Notes: a model not told the origin generated them from the letters alone. Positions 22,157-34,236 are shown, numbered from the stretch's first letter. The stretch is DNA of 64,000 nt from Girardinichthys multiradiatus (GCF_021462225.1 NC_061816.1:6606119-6670118); one strand, 5' to 3'. Program-made: numbers and translations.

Positions 22157-23393
22157 AAACAGGGACAGTATGCAGGTGGATCACTGACTTCCTGTCTGAC
22201 AGGAAGCAGCGCGTGAGGCTGGGGAAGCACGTCTCTGACTCCCTGACCATCAGCACCGGTTCCCCCCAAGGCTGTGTTCTCTCTCCTCTGCTCTTCTCCC
22301 TGTACACCAACAGCTGCACCTCCAGTCACCAGTCTGTCAAGCTTCTGAAGTTTGCGGACGACACCACCCTGATCGGACTCATCTCTGATGGTGACGAGTC
22401 CGCGTATAGATGGGAGGTGGACCATCTGTTGGACTGGTGCAGCCAGAACAACCTTGAGCTCAACGCTCTAAAGACAGTGGAGATGGTTGTGGACTTCAGG
22501 CAGAACCCAGCCCCACCTGCCCCCATCACCCTCTGTGACTCCACAATTGACACTGTGGAATCTTTCCGCTTCCTGGAAACCATCATCTCCCAGGATCTCA
22601 AGTGGGAGCCAAACATCAGCTCCCTCATCAAGAAAGCCCAGCAGAGGATGTTCTTCCTGCGGCAGCTGAAGAAATTCAACCTGCCAAAGACTATGATGGT
22701 GCACTTCTACACAGCCATCATTGAGTCCATCCTCACCTCCTCCATCACCATCTGGTACGCCGCTGCTACAGCCAAGGATAAGGGCAGGCTGCAGCGTGTC
22801 ATTCGGTCTGCTGATAAGGTGATTGGCTGCAGTCTACTGTCGCTCCAGGAACTGTACACCTCCAGGACCCTGAAGCGGGCAGGGAAGATTCTGGCTGATC
22901 CTTCCCACCCCGGTCACAGACTCTTTGAGACTCTCCCTTCTGGCAGGAGGCTGCGGTCCATCCGGACCAAAACCTCACGCCACAAGAACAGTTTTTTCCC
23001 ATCTGCCACCAGCCTGGTTAACAAAGCCCGGAAACCACCCTGACGCTCTCCCTTTCCCCCACACCCCCCCCCCTTTTTTGCTGACAGGACACCTGTAACC
23101 TGTAACTCTATGCGTTACATTAACGCTCAGCTTGGACTCTTGCTTTACTTGCACTGCCATAATTGCATAATGATCACCTGCACTGTTGTATTGCTCTGAC
23201 ATCCAATAATGCTCTATATTTACTCTCACTCACTTAAAACTGTGCACATATATTTTTATATTATATTGTAGATATATTGTAGATATGTTTATACTGTTTA
23301 ATTTGTACTGTATTGCACTGACTACGCCAAAACAAATTCCTTGTATGTCCAAAAACGTACTTGGCAATAAAGCTTTTCTGATTCTGATTCTGA
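22157..23393 (+). mobile_element. L2-type LINE, 5'-truncated
   Basis: 3' third of a non-LTR retrotransposon: an open RT/C-terminal ORF, about 350 bp of 3' UTR, an AATAAA just before the end and a tail of TTCTGATTCTGATTCTGA type. It lies inside a degenerate tandem repeat. It is a different subfamily from the copies at 2742-5322 and 33233-34236 (clearly related protein, distinct 3' UTR). No clear target-site duplication. Confidence 0.85.
22171..23043 (+). pseudogene. LINE reverse transcriptase C-terminal half (open frame)
   Basis: About 290 residues without a stop. Begins CRWITDFLSDRKQRVRLG, then TGSPQGCVLSPLLFSLY, the catalytic FADDTTLIGL, ELNALKTVEMVVDF, FRFLETIIS and the C-terminal segment with SSITIWY, LQELYTSR, LPSGRRLRSIRTKTSRHK and a final TGA at 23041-23043. 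The ATG at 22084 that opens the longest frame lies in flanking tandem-repeat sequence and is not a biological start. The first RT motifs, including the first catalytic Asp, and the whole endonuclease are missing, so the product is inactive even though the frame is clean. The clean frame suggests a younger insertion than the other LINE copies here. Confidence 0.85.
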
Positions 23394-23960
23394 AACATTG
23401 TGAGTAACACCTCAACAGCTTCAATCAAGAAAAAGAGAGCTAAACACAAAAGCACTAGGCCAGGAGTACTTTCTATCAGACCGAAAAATCAAAACATTGT
23501 GCAAAGTTATTGTGAGCAAGAGCTCTGCCAGTGGCTCCATGCAGCTAAATACAGATGGACTGAGCCAGAAGTACTTTCCATCAAAAATAAAAATAAAATT
23601 ATGAAAATAAAATGGCAGCAAAAGGTCAGTCTTTGTTACTGACCAGGAACGACACAGAAAAACCCCCAAAAAAACAAATAGAGTGGGCCAGGGATCCTTT
23701 CTTTGGGTAATAAAAATTCGGAAAGTATGACAAGTTATTGTGAGTAATAGCTTAAATGTTTCATCCAGGAGTCAGACCCAACTAAACCGTGAGACACTAC
23801 CAAACACAAAAGCCATTATTCAGGAGAACTTTCAATTGGAAGGAAAATTAAGGATAACTCAGCTGATGGCTTCATCCAGGAAAGACAAACATCTAAACAC
23901 AGACGAACTGTAGTACTTTTCCTAGCAGGAAAATTTGAGACCTGAGTAGGGTAAAGTAAC
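23394..23960. repeat. Degenerate ~100-130 bp tandem repeat
   Basis: About four imperfect units. Each carries an ATTGTGAGTAA/ATTGTGAGCAA phrase, an AGCTAAACACA/AGCTAAATACA phrase and a CCAGGAGTACTTTC/CCAGAAGTACTTTCC phrase. Positions of the last phrase: about 23460, 23568, 23690 and 23822. Confidence 0.65.
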
Positions 23961-25489
23961 CTACATATGTACATACATATTGCTTTTGGTGCAATTGTCA
24001 CCAGTTTCAGCAGTCAAAACTTAAAGAACTTGTGCAAAAAACTAGTTTTAAAAATGGCACAGCACTGGGGCCACGTCGGTGGGGAAGAATGCCACAAAGA
24101 CCTTCAGTGGTTCTTCTTTATCTGGACAAAATATAATTTACTAGAGGATTTATTCACATTTTAGTGGAGGATGATCTTATGCAAATAAAAACTAAGAACC
24201 ACAGACAGATTTGCCACAGAGTCACTGCAGACACCCCACTCCTCAGCACAAAACCATGTTTGACATAAGTTAATTAAATATGTATATAATATATAAAACA
24301 CTAGGATCAAAGCCATTTATTCTGGAATTACTGTACAAGAAAAATCAGAGAGGGATATGACTCCAAATGGCACAGGTAGAGCTGAAATGTCAAAGAAATT
24401 TGTCAAGCTTGTTACATGCCCTCTCTCAGAGGCTCATCTTGGCAGCCAGCTTGTAGCACCTCTGTCACACTGAGTGAGTCATCACTAAATAAATAAAGGT
24501 AAAATACCGCAGGAGCAGCTACGCTTCACTGACGGGGCTGAATCAGGAAGAAGTGAGCACTCATTCAGAGGGAGCCATCAGAGGTGATAATACTGTTCCT
24601 TCCTGCCTGCCTAACACGCCAGAAGATGGTTCATTGGCTAATGCTCAGAGATAATACACTGCGCACAGACATGGAGATTTATGTGCTACGCGGAGGTCAG
24701 AGGGCAACAGAGGCTAGAAATCATTACAGACGCTGACCCACACAAAAGGATGATTACCATTGCAGTGACACCACGTGGATCCAAGCGGAACAATCAGCTC
24801 CATTACTAACACTGGGTTGTTAAGTAGCATAATTGTTGCTGGTTTTATGTATAAAAACATACAGCAATGGTGGAGTCAGAAAAGTGCACAAAAGTGCAAA
24901 AAACTGGTTATTTTTACAGAAACGATGCTGCTTGTTCAGATTTCATATTTGCTTGGTAAATGTTGCAGTGAGTCTCTAAATCTGAGGGGATCACTGGTAA
25001 AAATGTGCAAAAAAAACGTTTAAAACATCTGCTTTTATTGCAGCAGTCACCTTTTAATTGTATGGTAATCACCGGTGTCACAGTAATTGTCATCTTTACC
25101 AATTTCTATTAAAATGCACCAGAAGCCTTTTGTACTTTTAATTAGTAATCCATGGTTTCCTGTTTCCCAGGAGTCATAGTATGACGGGACACTGAACAAG
25201 ACACATCTAGCCACTGGTAAATCTGGCATTCTCACTGGAACCTTTGCCAGATAAAACAGTCCTTGTTCCAGCTTCTTTGAATCCCCCCTGCCCTTCCCCT
25301 TAGTAGGGTAGAGGATCTGTAATGCTGTGGGCCTGTTGCTTTCCGTCCTGCCATCACAAACAAAGATTTAACTTTACCTTGAACTTGATTGACTCTAAAT
25401 AGAGAATGTGGAAAAAAGAGCCTGGGAACTTTTTGAGAGTGGCAATCATCATGAAAAGATTGCAACATCAGCAAATTAGAAATTATCTT
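23961..25489. other. Unassigned non-coding stretch
   Basis: No gene supported. 24490-24720 is of balanced composition and non-repetitive. Confidence 0.35.
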
Positions 25490-25690
25490 TTGGACTCTAA
25501 ATATGAAAATAGGTCTTTGTTTGCTCTTTCAAACCGATAATGATCCACAATATTTTTGCCAATATAACACACAAGCAAAATCAGCCTTCTTCCAAGGCCA
25601 CCTCATTCCCCAGACCTAAATCCTGTGGAAAACCTGGGTTGAGCTGAACAGAACAGACCATAAGAGAGGACCTGGAACTCTGTACAATCC
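25490..25690 (+). mobile_element. Tc1-type transposase 3' fragment
   Basis: AACCGATAATGATCCACAATA (second catalytic Asp region) and CATTCCCCAGACCTAAATCC followed by TGTGGAAAACCTG (words for PDLNPVENL, containing the catalytic Glu) are in the right order, with stops and indels between. A dead fragment. Confidence 0.65.
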
Positions 25691-25691
25691 A

Positions 25692-25880
25692 AAGCAGTAC
25701 TTTTCAATGCTAGTCCACGTTTTAGATGCATGATTGCATTGCCTCCTCAGCATGCTGCAAAGTGCTGCAGAAGCCTGTTAATCACCCATTTAAGTCAGGT
25801 GTGTAGAGTCAGGGAAACACCAAAAACATGCAGGACAGTGGGTCCTGAGGACCAGAATTGAAAACTCCTGATCTAAAACG
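25692..25880. mobile_element. Short non-autonomous DNA element (MITE-like)
   Basis: About 190 bp. The ends are imperfect inverted repeats: TTTTCAATGCTAGTCC at the left and, read in antisense, TTTTCAATTCTGGTCC at the right. Internal words TCAGGTGTGTAGAGTCAGG and CATGCAGGACAGTGGG match the related copy at 36262-36447. Possibly hAT-derived; this is inference. Confidence 0.55.
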
Positions 25881-27199
25881 ATTGTATAATGAGGAAGCTT
25901 TGGCCGATTGGTAAAATATCCTGCAATAATGACCAGGTTTAAGTCCATGAACTACACATTCCAGCTGCTTTAAATTTTCCCAACGTGTTCCGAGTTGTTG
26001 CTTCCATTGCTTCTTGCTTCTCTGCACCCTTGGTTACATCCTGATAAGTAAATGTGACTCAACTTGAGCACTGTTCCAGTTCAGCTGAGAGGGAGCAGAG
26101 GCACGGTGGCTACGGGCGGGTCAACGGGTTAATCACACTTGACTCAGAGCTCACTGCGATTGTCTGGACCACTTTAGACGTCGAGTGCGGACCCTTTCAG
26201 CGGAAATCCCATTAACCTGGCAAAAAGACCATTTAAATACGGTGACTGGAGAACTGTTTAGGTTCAATCTTAGATTCCTGCTAAGCAGTGCATGATGCTT
26301 TGCCGGACCGAGGAAGTCAGTGTTGCAGGGCCTCTAAAGCAATTCCTTTGGGGAACATTGAAAACATTGTCTAAACAACATCTTTACTGCTTAATAAGTA
26401 ATTGCTAGAAGATGTTTGAATACAGTTGTGTAAACAAAGGTAGGTTCACGCACAACCAGAGCATTTTGTCTATTGTTCCTGAGCAAAACCAGCTCTGCTG
26501 TGACTCATTGTCTTGGTGCATGACATAAACCTGAGTCATTCCCATGGCTGCAGAGTCTGGGGGAATTTGGGTGACAAAAGGGTTGACTGGAGCTTAAGGA
26601 CGACCAGAGTTGTTTTAATTAGTAGAAATAATCTCATCTGGTTAATAAGGGTGTACAGCGATGGAGACGAGAAGCAAGAAGCCAAAACCTGCAGTCAGAG
26701 TTCCTACCAAGACTGAAAGTGCTGACAAAATGTTTCACATCACATCTTTACAAGTTGGTTGATGCCTCAGAGTGTGCGGAGTCCAAAGTTCAGTTAGCAA
26801 AGATGGTGAAATGTCTCATTTAAATTCCTGCTTTGGCCCACTTCATCAAAAGACTACAGGGTAAAGGAAGGCTTATAAAAGATGAAATGTTCAGATGTTA
26901 ACAGTGTGAAAAGAAGTGACATGGGCTCTGCTTTCAGGAAACCATCACTAATAAAGACGTTTTTTGTAAAACATGAAAATTCTTCAATATTACATGCAGG
27001 TTTTTTTTTAAGCATGAAAATACTTTCTAAAGTTTCTAGGGATTCAAATGCGGGCCTCACAAAATATATTTGTATCTTAGTGGATCAATTTTTTGGTTAA
27101 GGATGTCAATTCTGAAATAAAAGACTTTATGACTATGTATCCGTTTGCATTTGAAAACCTGCTAACTTTAAAAGATCAGCACTACAAAGAAGTATTTTA
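25881..27199. other. Unassigned non-coding stretch
   Basis: No element recognised. 26050-26330 has balanced composition and might be conserved. Confidence 0.35.
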
Positions 27200-28020
27200 T
27201 AGGTAAGACGCTAGGCTAGGAATATCTGAAATATAAGTTTTCATAACTGTGTATGAACGCTGTTTACTTTGGATTACTGTTAACTTGTTAGCACATTTGT
27301 CACTAAGGGTGTTAACACCGCTAACCCAATGTTAGCTTCTGTTCTTGTTGTGCCTACTTCATTTTAATGAGGTCCCCAAAGACCGTAATTTGATGCTTTC
27401 CACGTCTTCTGTCAAACAAGTACAGCAAAACTCAATTCTTTGCACTCAGGAATAAAATGTTAGCAACATAACTATCTGCTCTGCTTTGTTAAAGTGTTGG
27501 AATTTAAATTTGTAAATGGTGTTAGTCCCAGTTTAACTATGTTGCCATTTTATTGAAAACTAGTGGAATTGACTGAATGTTGCTCTTAGTGACCAGGCTA
27601 AGAGCCATTAGCAGTACAAGCTGCTAACATTGTATTTCTTGAATCATTTATTAATTTAAACACTATTAAGATTTGTTTAATAGTACAGGCTGGACAATAC
27701 TGTCAGTAGGTCTGATTTCATATGTTAAATGCTTGGCAGCCATACTGGAACTTGATTTTAGGGCTGAAAACTTCAGTTTAATCATATCTCAGACTTCGAG
27801 GGTATTGCAGTTGAATTTCCAAAATGCGACATTAGGATCTCTTAGTATTAATGGAATTGCATTATTTTGTTTTATTTGCACAATTGTGGTTAATGTGTTG
27901 CTAATATGTTGCTAATCCAACATTAGCTTTCTTTCTGAGTCCACTTAACACTGATTTTGAAGATTTAAACAAACTTATGTTCATCCGTTTCTGTTTCTGT
28001 TGTCATATAATAAGATGACA
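27200..28020. repeat. GCTAAC-rich diverged tandem repeat, ~660-bp family copy
   Basis: From 27591 the order GACCAGGCTAAGAGCCATTAGCAG, then CACAATTGTGGTTAATGTGTTGC near 27878 and TTTCTGTTTCTGTTGTC near 27987 parallels the order at 41701, 42050 and 42130 in the two-unit tandem duplication. The preceding 390 bp (27200-27590) is similarly rich in GTTAGC/GCTAAC words. Confidence 0.5.
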
Positions 28021-28099
28021 TAAAGACAAAAATTCATTAAAACTAAATAGCACTCAATCGTAAGATTAGCATCGTTAGGAACTGCTATGCTATATGCTG

Positions 28100-28290
28100 A
28101 AATCAAGGTTTTCTCTGACACCATCATCAGAAGCTGGCTGTTCAGAGAGTGCTGTATCCAAGTATATTAACAGAAAGTTTAGTGGAAGGAAAAAGTGTGA
28201 TGGAAAAGGCTTCAGAAGAAACACGGATGACTGCAACTATGAGAAGATTGTGGCGCAAAGTCCATTCTATAGTTTGGTGAAGATGTAGAA
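28100..28290 (+). pseudogene. Tc1 transposase N-terminal relic, same family as 18629
   Basis: GGCTGTTCAGAGAGTGCTGTATC and GGAAGGAAAAAGTGTGATGG match the HTH and basic-hook coding part of the intact gene (codons about 33-57); the peptide reads GCSESAVSKYI...SGRKKCDGK against GCSQSAVSRHL...VGRKKCGRK. The rest of the element, including its inverted repeats, is not recognisable around it. Confidence 0.7.
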
Positions 28291-30239
28291 GGCCAAGACC
28301 ACTCGCGTTTGAGTATGGCTGTCTTCAGTCTTGGTCCTTGAGGGTCCTCAGGTGGTTGGCAAGACCACTCCTGGAACAGCTGGAGCCTCTCTATTTTTGA
28401 CGTCTACATTTTGGCAGCATGGTGGAGGTTCTCATTAGTGCAGCAACCTCTGGAACAAGGGTTCTTCAGGTTGCCCTACTGGTTGCAGCCTCTGAGGTCT
28501 ATGTGGCACTTTTTGATGATTGTTTTTATGTTTTCTTAATACCAAGGGTCTCAAACTTGTTTTTGAGTCTAATTTGAGCTCAACATAAAGCCAGGACCTA
28601 CAGGTGAGAAAAGAGTGTATACATGAGTGCGTAATTAACATCTCCATTCCTATGGTTTGTTGGTTCAGTCCAATTAGCACACACTGTATGCCGCTCTATC
28701 TGTACATAGACAAAGCAATGAGGGGGAGGAGGAATGCCTCCACTCTGACAGCCCCGACTATTGGGATGGGCGCCTGCCAAGCTGCTGCTAAATATACACT
28801 GGGGTCAGTCCCTGGCAGTTCTTCGCCTTTGTCAGAGCCGAGCCTCAGGTTTTCTGATAAAACGGCTTTGTGCTTACTGAAGTCAAGTGACAGTTGTGAC
28901 AGGGGAGAGGTCGCGGGTTGGGGGACCTCGGAGTATGCGTGCGAGGAGGATCTGACCTGTCGGAAGTTGATAGGCACCCAGCGATGGAGGGGGCGGGAGT
29001 TGTCATGGATGCCCCTAGACGTCCAGCTTCAAAGGACCAAGGTTGACCTGTTCTTTCCTGCCTGGGATTATGGCATCCTTTGTGTGAAACTAAAAAAATC
29101 AACTTGCCTCAGTCATTTTCCTCATCAACAAACCGATGCTTGTGTGTAATAACTGATAAAATATTTCTCTGCTAATGGACTGTTTGATTGACAGAAAAAT
29201 AATCACCCCTTGTTTTTGATAATTCATTTTGAGAGTTATCAAAACTGAAGAAGTCAACAATCCGGTCCAATTTATTTGACTGACAAGCAGTGCAACACAA
29301 GTCATACAGATTAGATTTTATAGCAGGCCGTTTTTGCAGAGCGTACACATTTCCCTCTGTGTGTGTGTGTCAGTAGAGCATTGATGAACTCAGCACAATG
29401 CTGAATGGGACTGTTTTGGCAGCTTAGACAGCGAGGCCGAACCTGCGGGTCAGAGATAAACGCCCCTCGCTGCTCTGAGCCGGCAAGAGGACGTCCCATC
29501 AGAGACAGAGGGAAAGCAGAGGAAGACTGCTTGCTGAGGACACGAGCTTTCAGAACTGAACCTGGAAGTGTCTGAGCTGAAAGAGACTGTTAAAGTAAAT
29601 TATGGTTCGGTTATAAGTGAGTTTTGTTTATCCAATTTTACTTCATATTAGTTCACGTTTCAGGGTAAACCTTCTATAAATTAATATTACTTAACCTTTA
29701 AAAACCTTTTGCAACTAAACAAAGTTCTTACTTTCAATAGAAACCCCAAATATCTGCATTCTGCATTATCTGTAACAGTCGGAATGGCAGAAAGTGGTTT
29801 GCAAAATGTGGAGGGTTTAAGAAATGGAAATTCAAATCAGAAATTATTAGAACAAAAGTTTTGACTCAGTACCCAAGATCTGCAGTGAATTGATTCTATT
29901 TTCTGATATGTCTAATCTGATGAGATTAGAAATGAATGCAATAATTATTTTTGTGCTTTGCAATTGTTTGCACCTTTCCACCAAGCTTCTACAAAAAGTT
30001 TCTGGAGTTTCTGTGCAACAAATTGTCCGGGATGTTAAAAATTAAGTTCTGCATTTTAATTAGGTGAAGTAATATGAGCAAGTTTAATCAAAGATAATTC
30101 TCATTTTGCCCCTTTAACACCTGATAAGACAAACTGACATAATTTCTTCTCAAAACTAATCTCAAAAAACTTTTGTGACAGCTCCTGCAAAAAACTTAAA
30201 AGGCTTTAATAATTTTAAATGCATTAAATTAAGTGAAAT
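28291..30239. other. Unassigned non-coding stretch
   Basis: No gene supported. 28700-29060 and 29320-29580 have higher GC than their surroundings; a 181-codon open frame at 28604-29149 (+) has no protein-like features. Confidence 0.35.
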
Positions 30240-30800
30240 ACAATTATATTAGCTTGGATTGCTAATAGCAGTCAGCATGAAAATGAGGAATTTGCACTGA
30301 CTTTCAGACTCATAACACATGTGTAATAAAATGGTTGTAATGTAAAACTAATAGCTGAAATCTTATTTCAATGGAGTTGAAGCGAAGGCATGCAAGTAAT
30401 TATGGTTAAAAAATTAAAGCAATAAATAAAAGCATGACAGAAGCTAACATAGTGTTAGCAGTTTTAGCAACACTAGCTGCATCAATCTATCTTTGCTCAA
30501 AGTTGAGACATCTTTGGTTTGCAATAAACGTCTTGACCCAACATTTTATTTCAGTTGAGTTTGTCTTCATTTGGGACTTATTTCATTGTCTGACAGCAGA
30601 AACCAAAAAGCATACAAGTACGTTTGCTTCATAAAACAAACCAGAAGCCAAAAGAATGAGAGAAGCTAACACTGTGTTAGCAAAGATAGCCATGCTAGCT
30701 GCAACTGTGTTATCTAACAGCTGGGATATTTTAGGTTTGTATCAAATACATATACTTTATTAAACAAAGTGGACATCAAAAGCAGTGTTAGCTACAACTG
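30240..30800. repeat. GCTAAC-rich tandem repeat, ~225-bp period
   Basis: The phrase AAGCATGACAGAAGCTAACA with GTGTTAGCAG (30431) recurs as AAGAATGAGAGAAGCTAACA with GTGTTAGCAA (30655), each followed by GCTAGCTGCA, ACATCTTTGG/ATATTTTAGG and TTTGCAATAAA/TTTGTATCAAA. Two clear units, diverged. Confidence 0.65.
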
Positions 30801-32649
30801 TGCTATAAATTTAAAAGAATTGTAAAAATATTTAATAGTCTCTTAGATTTCTGGGGTCCTTGGACAGAGGTGTGGATATTTTGCTGAAGACTGGCAAATT
30901 GTAGCACACTAATTTTGTTTACTTCAACATAGTTTAGCTGGATGTGAATACAACTTTCAGTGCCAGTGTTTCTACAGTAGCACATAAAGGGAAAACCAAT
31001 AGGACATTTTAATTATTGCTATATTTGTAACCATAGGTTGGTGACATTCCTTTGATCACAGTCTTCCATTGACTTTTGTTGGACCGCCTATATTTGGCTA
31101 ATCCAAACCGGACGGAGGACATCACCTTTGCCACTGAGTAAAAACTATGCAAAAAAATTGAAGTTTTATGATAACACTTTAATGCAAAACCTCTTGAATC
31201 TCCAACATGGATTGCTCCAGCTGGTATGTCAAAGTGTAGATTACAAAAACACTTTTTGACTTGTTACAGAACAAGACCTTTGTTGGCAAAAGATCTTTTT
31301 GGTGCCATAGAAAGGAGGTTAGTTGGTTGACTCCTTATTTCGTGTGTAAAATATAAATGTGCTGTCATAGGAAAATCCAGGGGAAATGATTACCCCAGTA
31401 CCTCCTAATTGTCCGTCCAGAAGCTTTGCACACCTGGAATGGCTACAGATTGTTCTCACGCACTAGTTTTTTGTCATTTTTGTTGTTGTTTGTCTTTAAA
31501 TTAAAGATACCCTAGGCTCCCTGTATATGAGTTAAAATCTCCAGACTGCAGGTTCAGATACTTCTTAAGAAATGTTAGAGATCTGAATCTGTTAGAAGGA
31601 AAGAGGCAATTAAAGTCTTGTTTATTTTTAAAAGTCGTCATTTTGATCTTTTGCTCCAAGTAGGAATCTCTTTATGACTCACCAAAAGGTCTGCTGGCCA
31701 AGAGCACGGCGAAGCATAAATGAACTTGAACCTGTGATGCAGTCACCAGGAAGCAGCCTAATCACCGTGAGGAAGCGATAAGGTCACTGCTTGATGGCTG
31801 CAGCAGGAAACCGGGCGGAGGTGACCACCGCTTTTAAACACGCAAACCTGCCAAGATTTTATCTGGCCTTGTTTTTACTTGCGAGTGGTCCTCTTAACAT
31901 CACAAAAAGGCCTTGGAGAATCACCGGTGAGAAGCACAGGAGGCTGCATTTAGGAAGGAAGTGTGAGTATCATACGGTTGTTAAGACAAAGCTTCATAGT
32001 AAAGTGACAGTGCTGTGGAAGAGGACAAAATGCTTTGCCTGAAAATGACTGAGCTCAGCAGACCCTTACTGGGTAAAACAGAGAGGTGACATGTTTCTGC
32101 AGCTTTTCCTCAGCTTTCTGCTGAGGCATCATTGACAAAGACAAGGTTGCTGCTCTGCTGACATAAACATCTAACCCCTCCGACTTCAAGTGAATAAAAT
32201 GAAGTGGAATTCTCTGGAACACCAGCCTGTTGAATATGGGAACAAATAAAGGTTGAAGATAGGATGTTTATTTGACAGATGGAGATCCTGTTCATGAAAT
32301 CAGGAAACACAGACAGGTGGCAAAGGTGAAAAGTTCAAAACAGGCCCTGTCAGGGTATTTTAACTTTCTTTTCCAGCATGTTTTTGTCCTGATTATCGCT
32401 GAGCAGTGGATGTTTTTGCTCAGAGTGTGAACACAGACTGAGAATCTGCAGTGCACCGTCTGACAAATCACTGATAGGAAACCTCGGATGAAAAGCAGTT
32501 CTGTTTATTTAAATTAGAGACTCTGGTGTTCCACTTTGTGAAATTAAAAACTCACCAGTTCACCAAACTATTTACCTTTGAGAGGCTAAACAAATTCCCA
32601 TCCTTTTGTTTCTTTCCTGACTGACAAGCCTTCTTTATGACATCCATCC
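30801..32649. other. Unassigned non-coding stretch
   Basis: No gene or transposon recognised. 31680-32120 is non-repetitive and moderately GC-rich. Confidence 0.35.
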
Positions 32650-33050
32650 ATCTTCTTGTACTTGTCTTCAATCTGCTTGCATTTGCATCCTCCATCCGTT
32701 TGTCATGACTTTAGGTTAGAATAGATGGAGGAAGCCCCAATCCTGCTTTCCATCTCCCGTTCCACTCTGCCATCCCTTGTGAACAAAGCACTATAGTGCT
32801 TGAAGTAGATCGCTTGAGGAAGGAACCTTTCCTGAATCAGAAGGAGTATTTTTCTGACTTAAAACGATGACGTCAGACTTGGAGGAACTGTCTCTTCTTG
32901 GGCGTAAAGACACCAACAGAACCATTTCATCTGCAAAAAAATAGTGCAGATGAGACCCTGAGGTTTCCCAACCACAGACCCTCCTCTCCATGACTACACC
33001 TTCAAATCCTGACACAGTCATAAACCTAAGACCCACAGAACCCAGTTGGA
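32650..33050 (-). mobile_element. Rex3/RTE-type LINE relic (RT FADD region)
   Basis: On the minus strand the peptide SGSHLHYFFADEMVLLVSL corresponds to the catalytic FADD motif of Rex3 RT, with the second Asp replaced by Glu. It is followed by CCAAGTCTGACGTCATCG, TTCACAAGGGATGGCAGAG and GGAACGGGAGATGG, the ordered words for 'SKSEAMVLS' and 'REGRMEREID'. Decayed. Confidence 0.7.
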
Positions 33051-33232
33051 CTCAACACTTTAACTGCTGTGACCCCCAGAGGAGTTCCCCAAGGTTCAAG
33101 ACAAAGTTGTTTAATATTTGAACCATACAGAAGCCAAAATGCACCTCCTGAATTTAACGCTTCAATTATAAGGTGTTGTAACAGAATAAAATACAAGAAT
33201 ATCATATAAAATGGTAAAATGTGATACATTTC

Positions 33233-34236
33233 AGAATCAGGATCAGAATCAACTTTATAGCCAAGTTCGTACATACAAACAAGGAATTTGACTCCGGTAC
33301 ACTTTGCACTTAGGTTTTGTTTTTGTATTACAGAATATACATATTTACAATGTACAATATACACATATATAATAAAAAGGTGCATTTGCAACATCTGTAT
33401 GCTGTTGTTCTGTACTCTATTGAATGTTCATCAGAGAAACAGCCTGGGGGAAGAAACTGTCTCTGTGGCGGCTGGTTTTAGTGAACAGTGCTCTGTAGCG
33501 GCGGCCTGAAGGTAAAACTCTAAACAGTTTATGTGCAGGGTGTGTGGGGTCTGCAGAGATTTTAGCAGCTCTTTTCCTGACCCTTGACCTGTATAAGTCC
33601 TGGATGGAGGGAAGGTCAGCCCTGATTATTCTCTCTGCAGTCCTGATTATTTGTTGCAGTCTGCACCTGTCCTGTTTTGTGGATGAGCCAAACCACACTG
33701 AGATGGATGAAGACAGGACACACTGAATGATGGCAGTGTAGAAGATGACCAGCAGCTCCTGTGGAAGGTTGAACTTCTTGAGTTGCCTCAGGAAGTACAG
33801 TCTCTGCTGGGCCTTCTTTCGAACAGTGTCTATGTGTGAAGACCATCTCAGGTCCTCAGAGATGGTGGTTCCTAGGAACCTGAAGTGGTCCACGGCCAAT
33901 ACCGTGTTATTGAGGATGGTGAGGGGGATCTATCGGGGTGGTTTTCTCCGAATGTCCACCACCATTTCCACAGTATTGAGTGGGTTCAGTTCAAGGTAGT
34001 TCTGACTGCACCAGTGTATCAGCAGATCCACCTGCTGTCTGTATGCAGACTCATCACCGTCCTGGATCAGTCCAATGACAGTGGTGTCGTCTGCAAACTT
34101 AAGGAGTTTCACGGACGAGTCCGATGAGGTGCAGTCATTTGTGTACAGAGAGAAGAGGAGTGGGGATAGAACACACCCCTGGGGAGCACCAGTACTTATT
34201 GATCTGGTTCGGGAGAAGATGCTCCCCAGTCTCACC
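33233..34236 (-). mobile_element. L2-type LINE, 5'-truncated
   Basis: About 1 kb of 3' end, same subfamily as 2742-5322. The tail at 33233-33260 is in ATTCTGATCCTGATTCTGA style. The 5' break at about 34236 falls just upstream of the conserved RLGSIFSR coding segment. Confidence 0.85.
33417..34235 (-). pseudogene. LINE reverse transcriptase C-terminal part
   Basis: Two open pieces, 33930-34235 and 33417-33899, separated by a frameshift. The first has TGAPQGCVLSPLLFSLYTND and the catalytic LKFADDTTVIGLI. The second has FRFLGTTISEDLRW, KKAQQRLYFLRQLKKFNLP, SSSISVWFGS, IQDLYRSR, LPSGRRYRALFTKTSRHRD and ends QAVSLMNIQ. It lacks the N-terminal RT motifs and the endonuclease. It is a useful reference for the 3' end missing from the copy at 2742. 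Confidence 0.85.

Noticed and set aside
22084..22170. ATG at 22084 as start of a 319-aa protein
   Set aside because: The first ~29 codons are flanking tandem-repeat DNA; the LINE is 5'-truncated.
28604..29149. 181-codon plus-strand frame
   Set aside because: No domain, low-complexity mixture, overlapping minus-strand frames, no splice or promoter evidence; likely chance in a GC-richer block.
33233..34236. Target-site duplication for the L2-type LINE
   Set aside because: Flanking words (ACATTT on one side, CACCTTTC on the other) do not form a convincing direct repeat.
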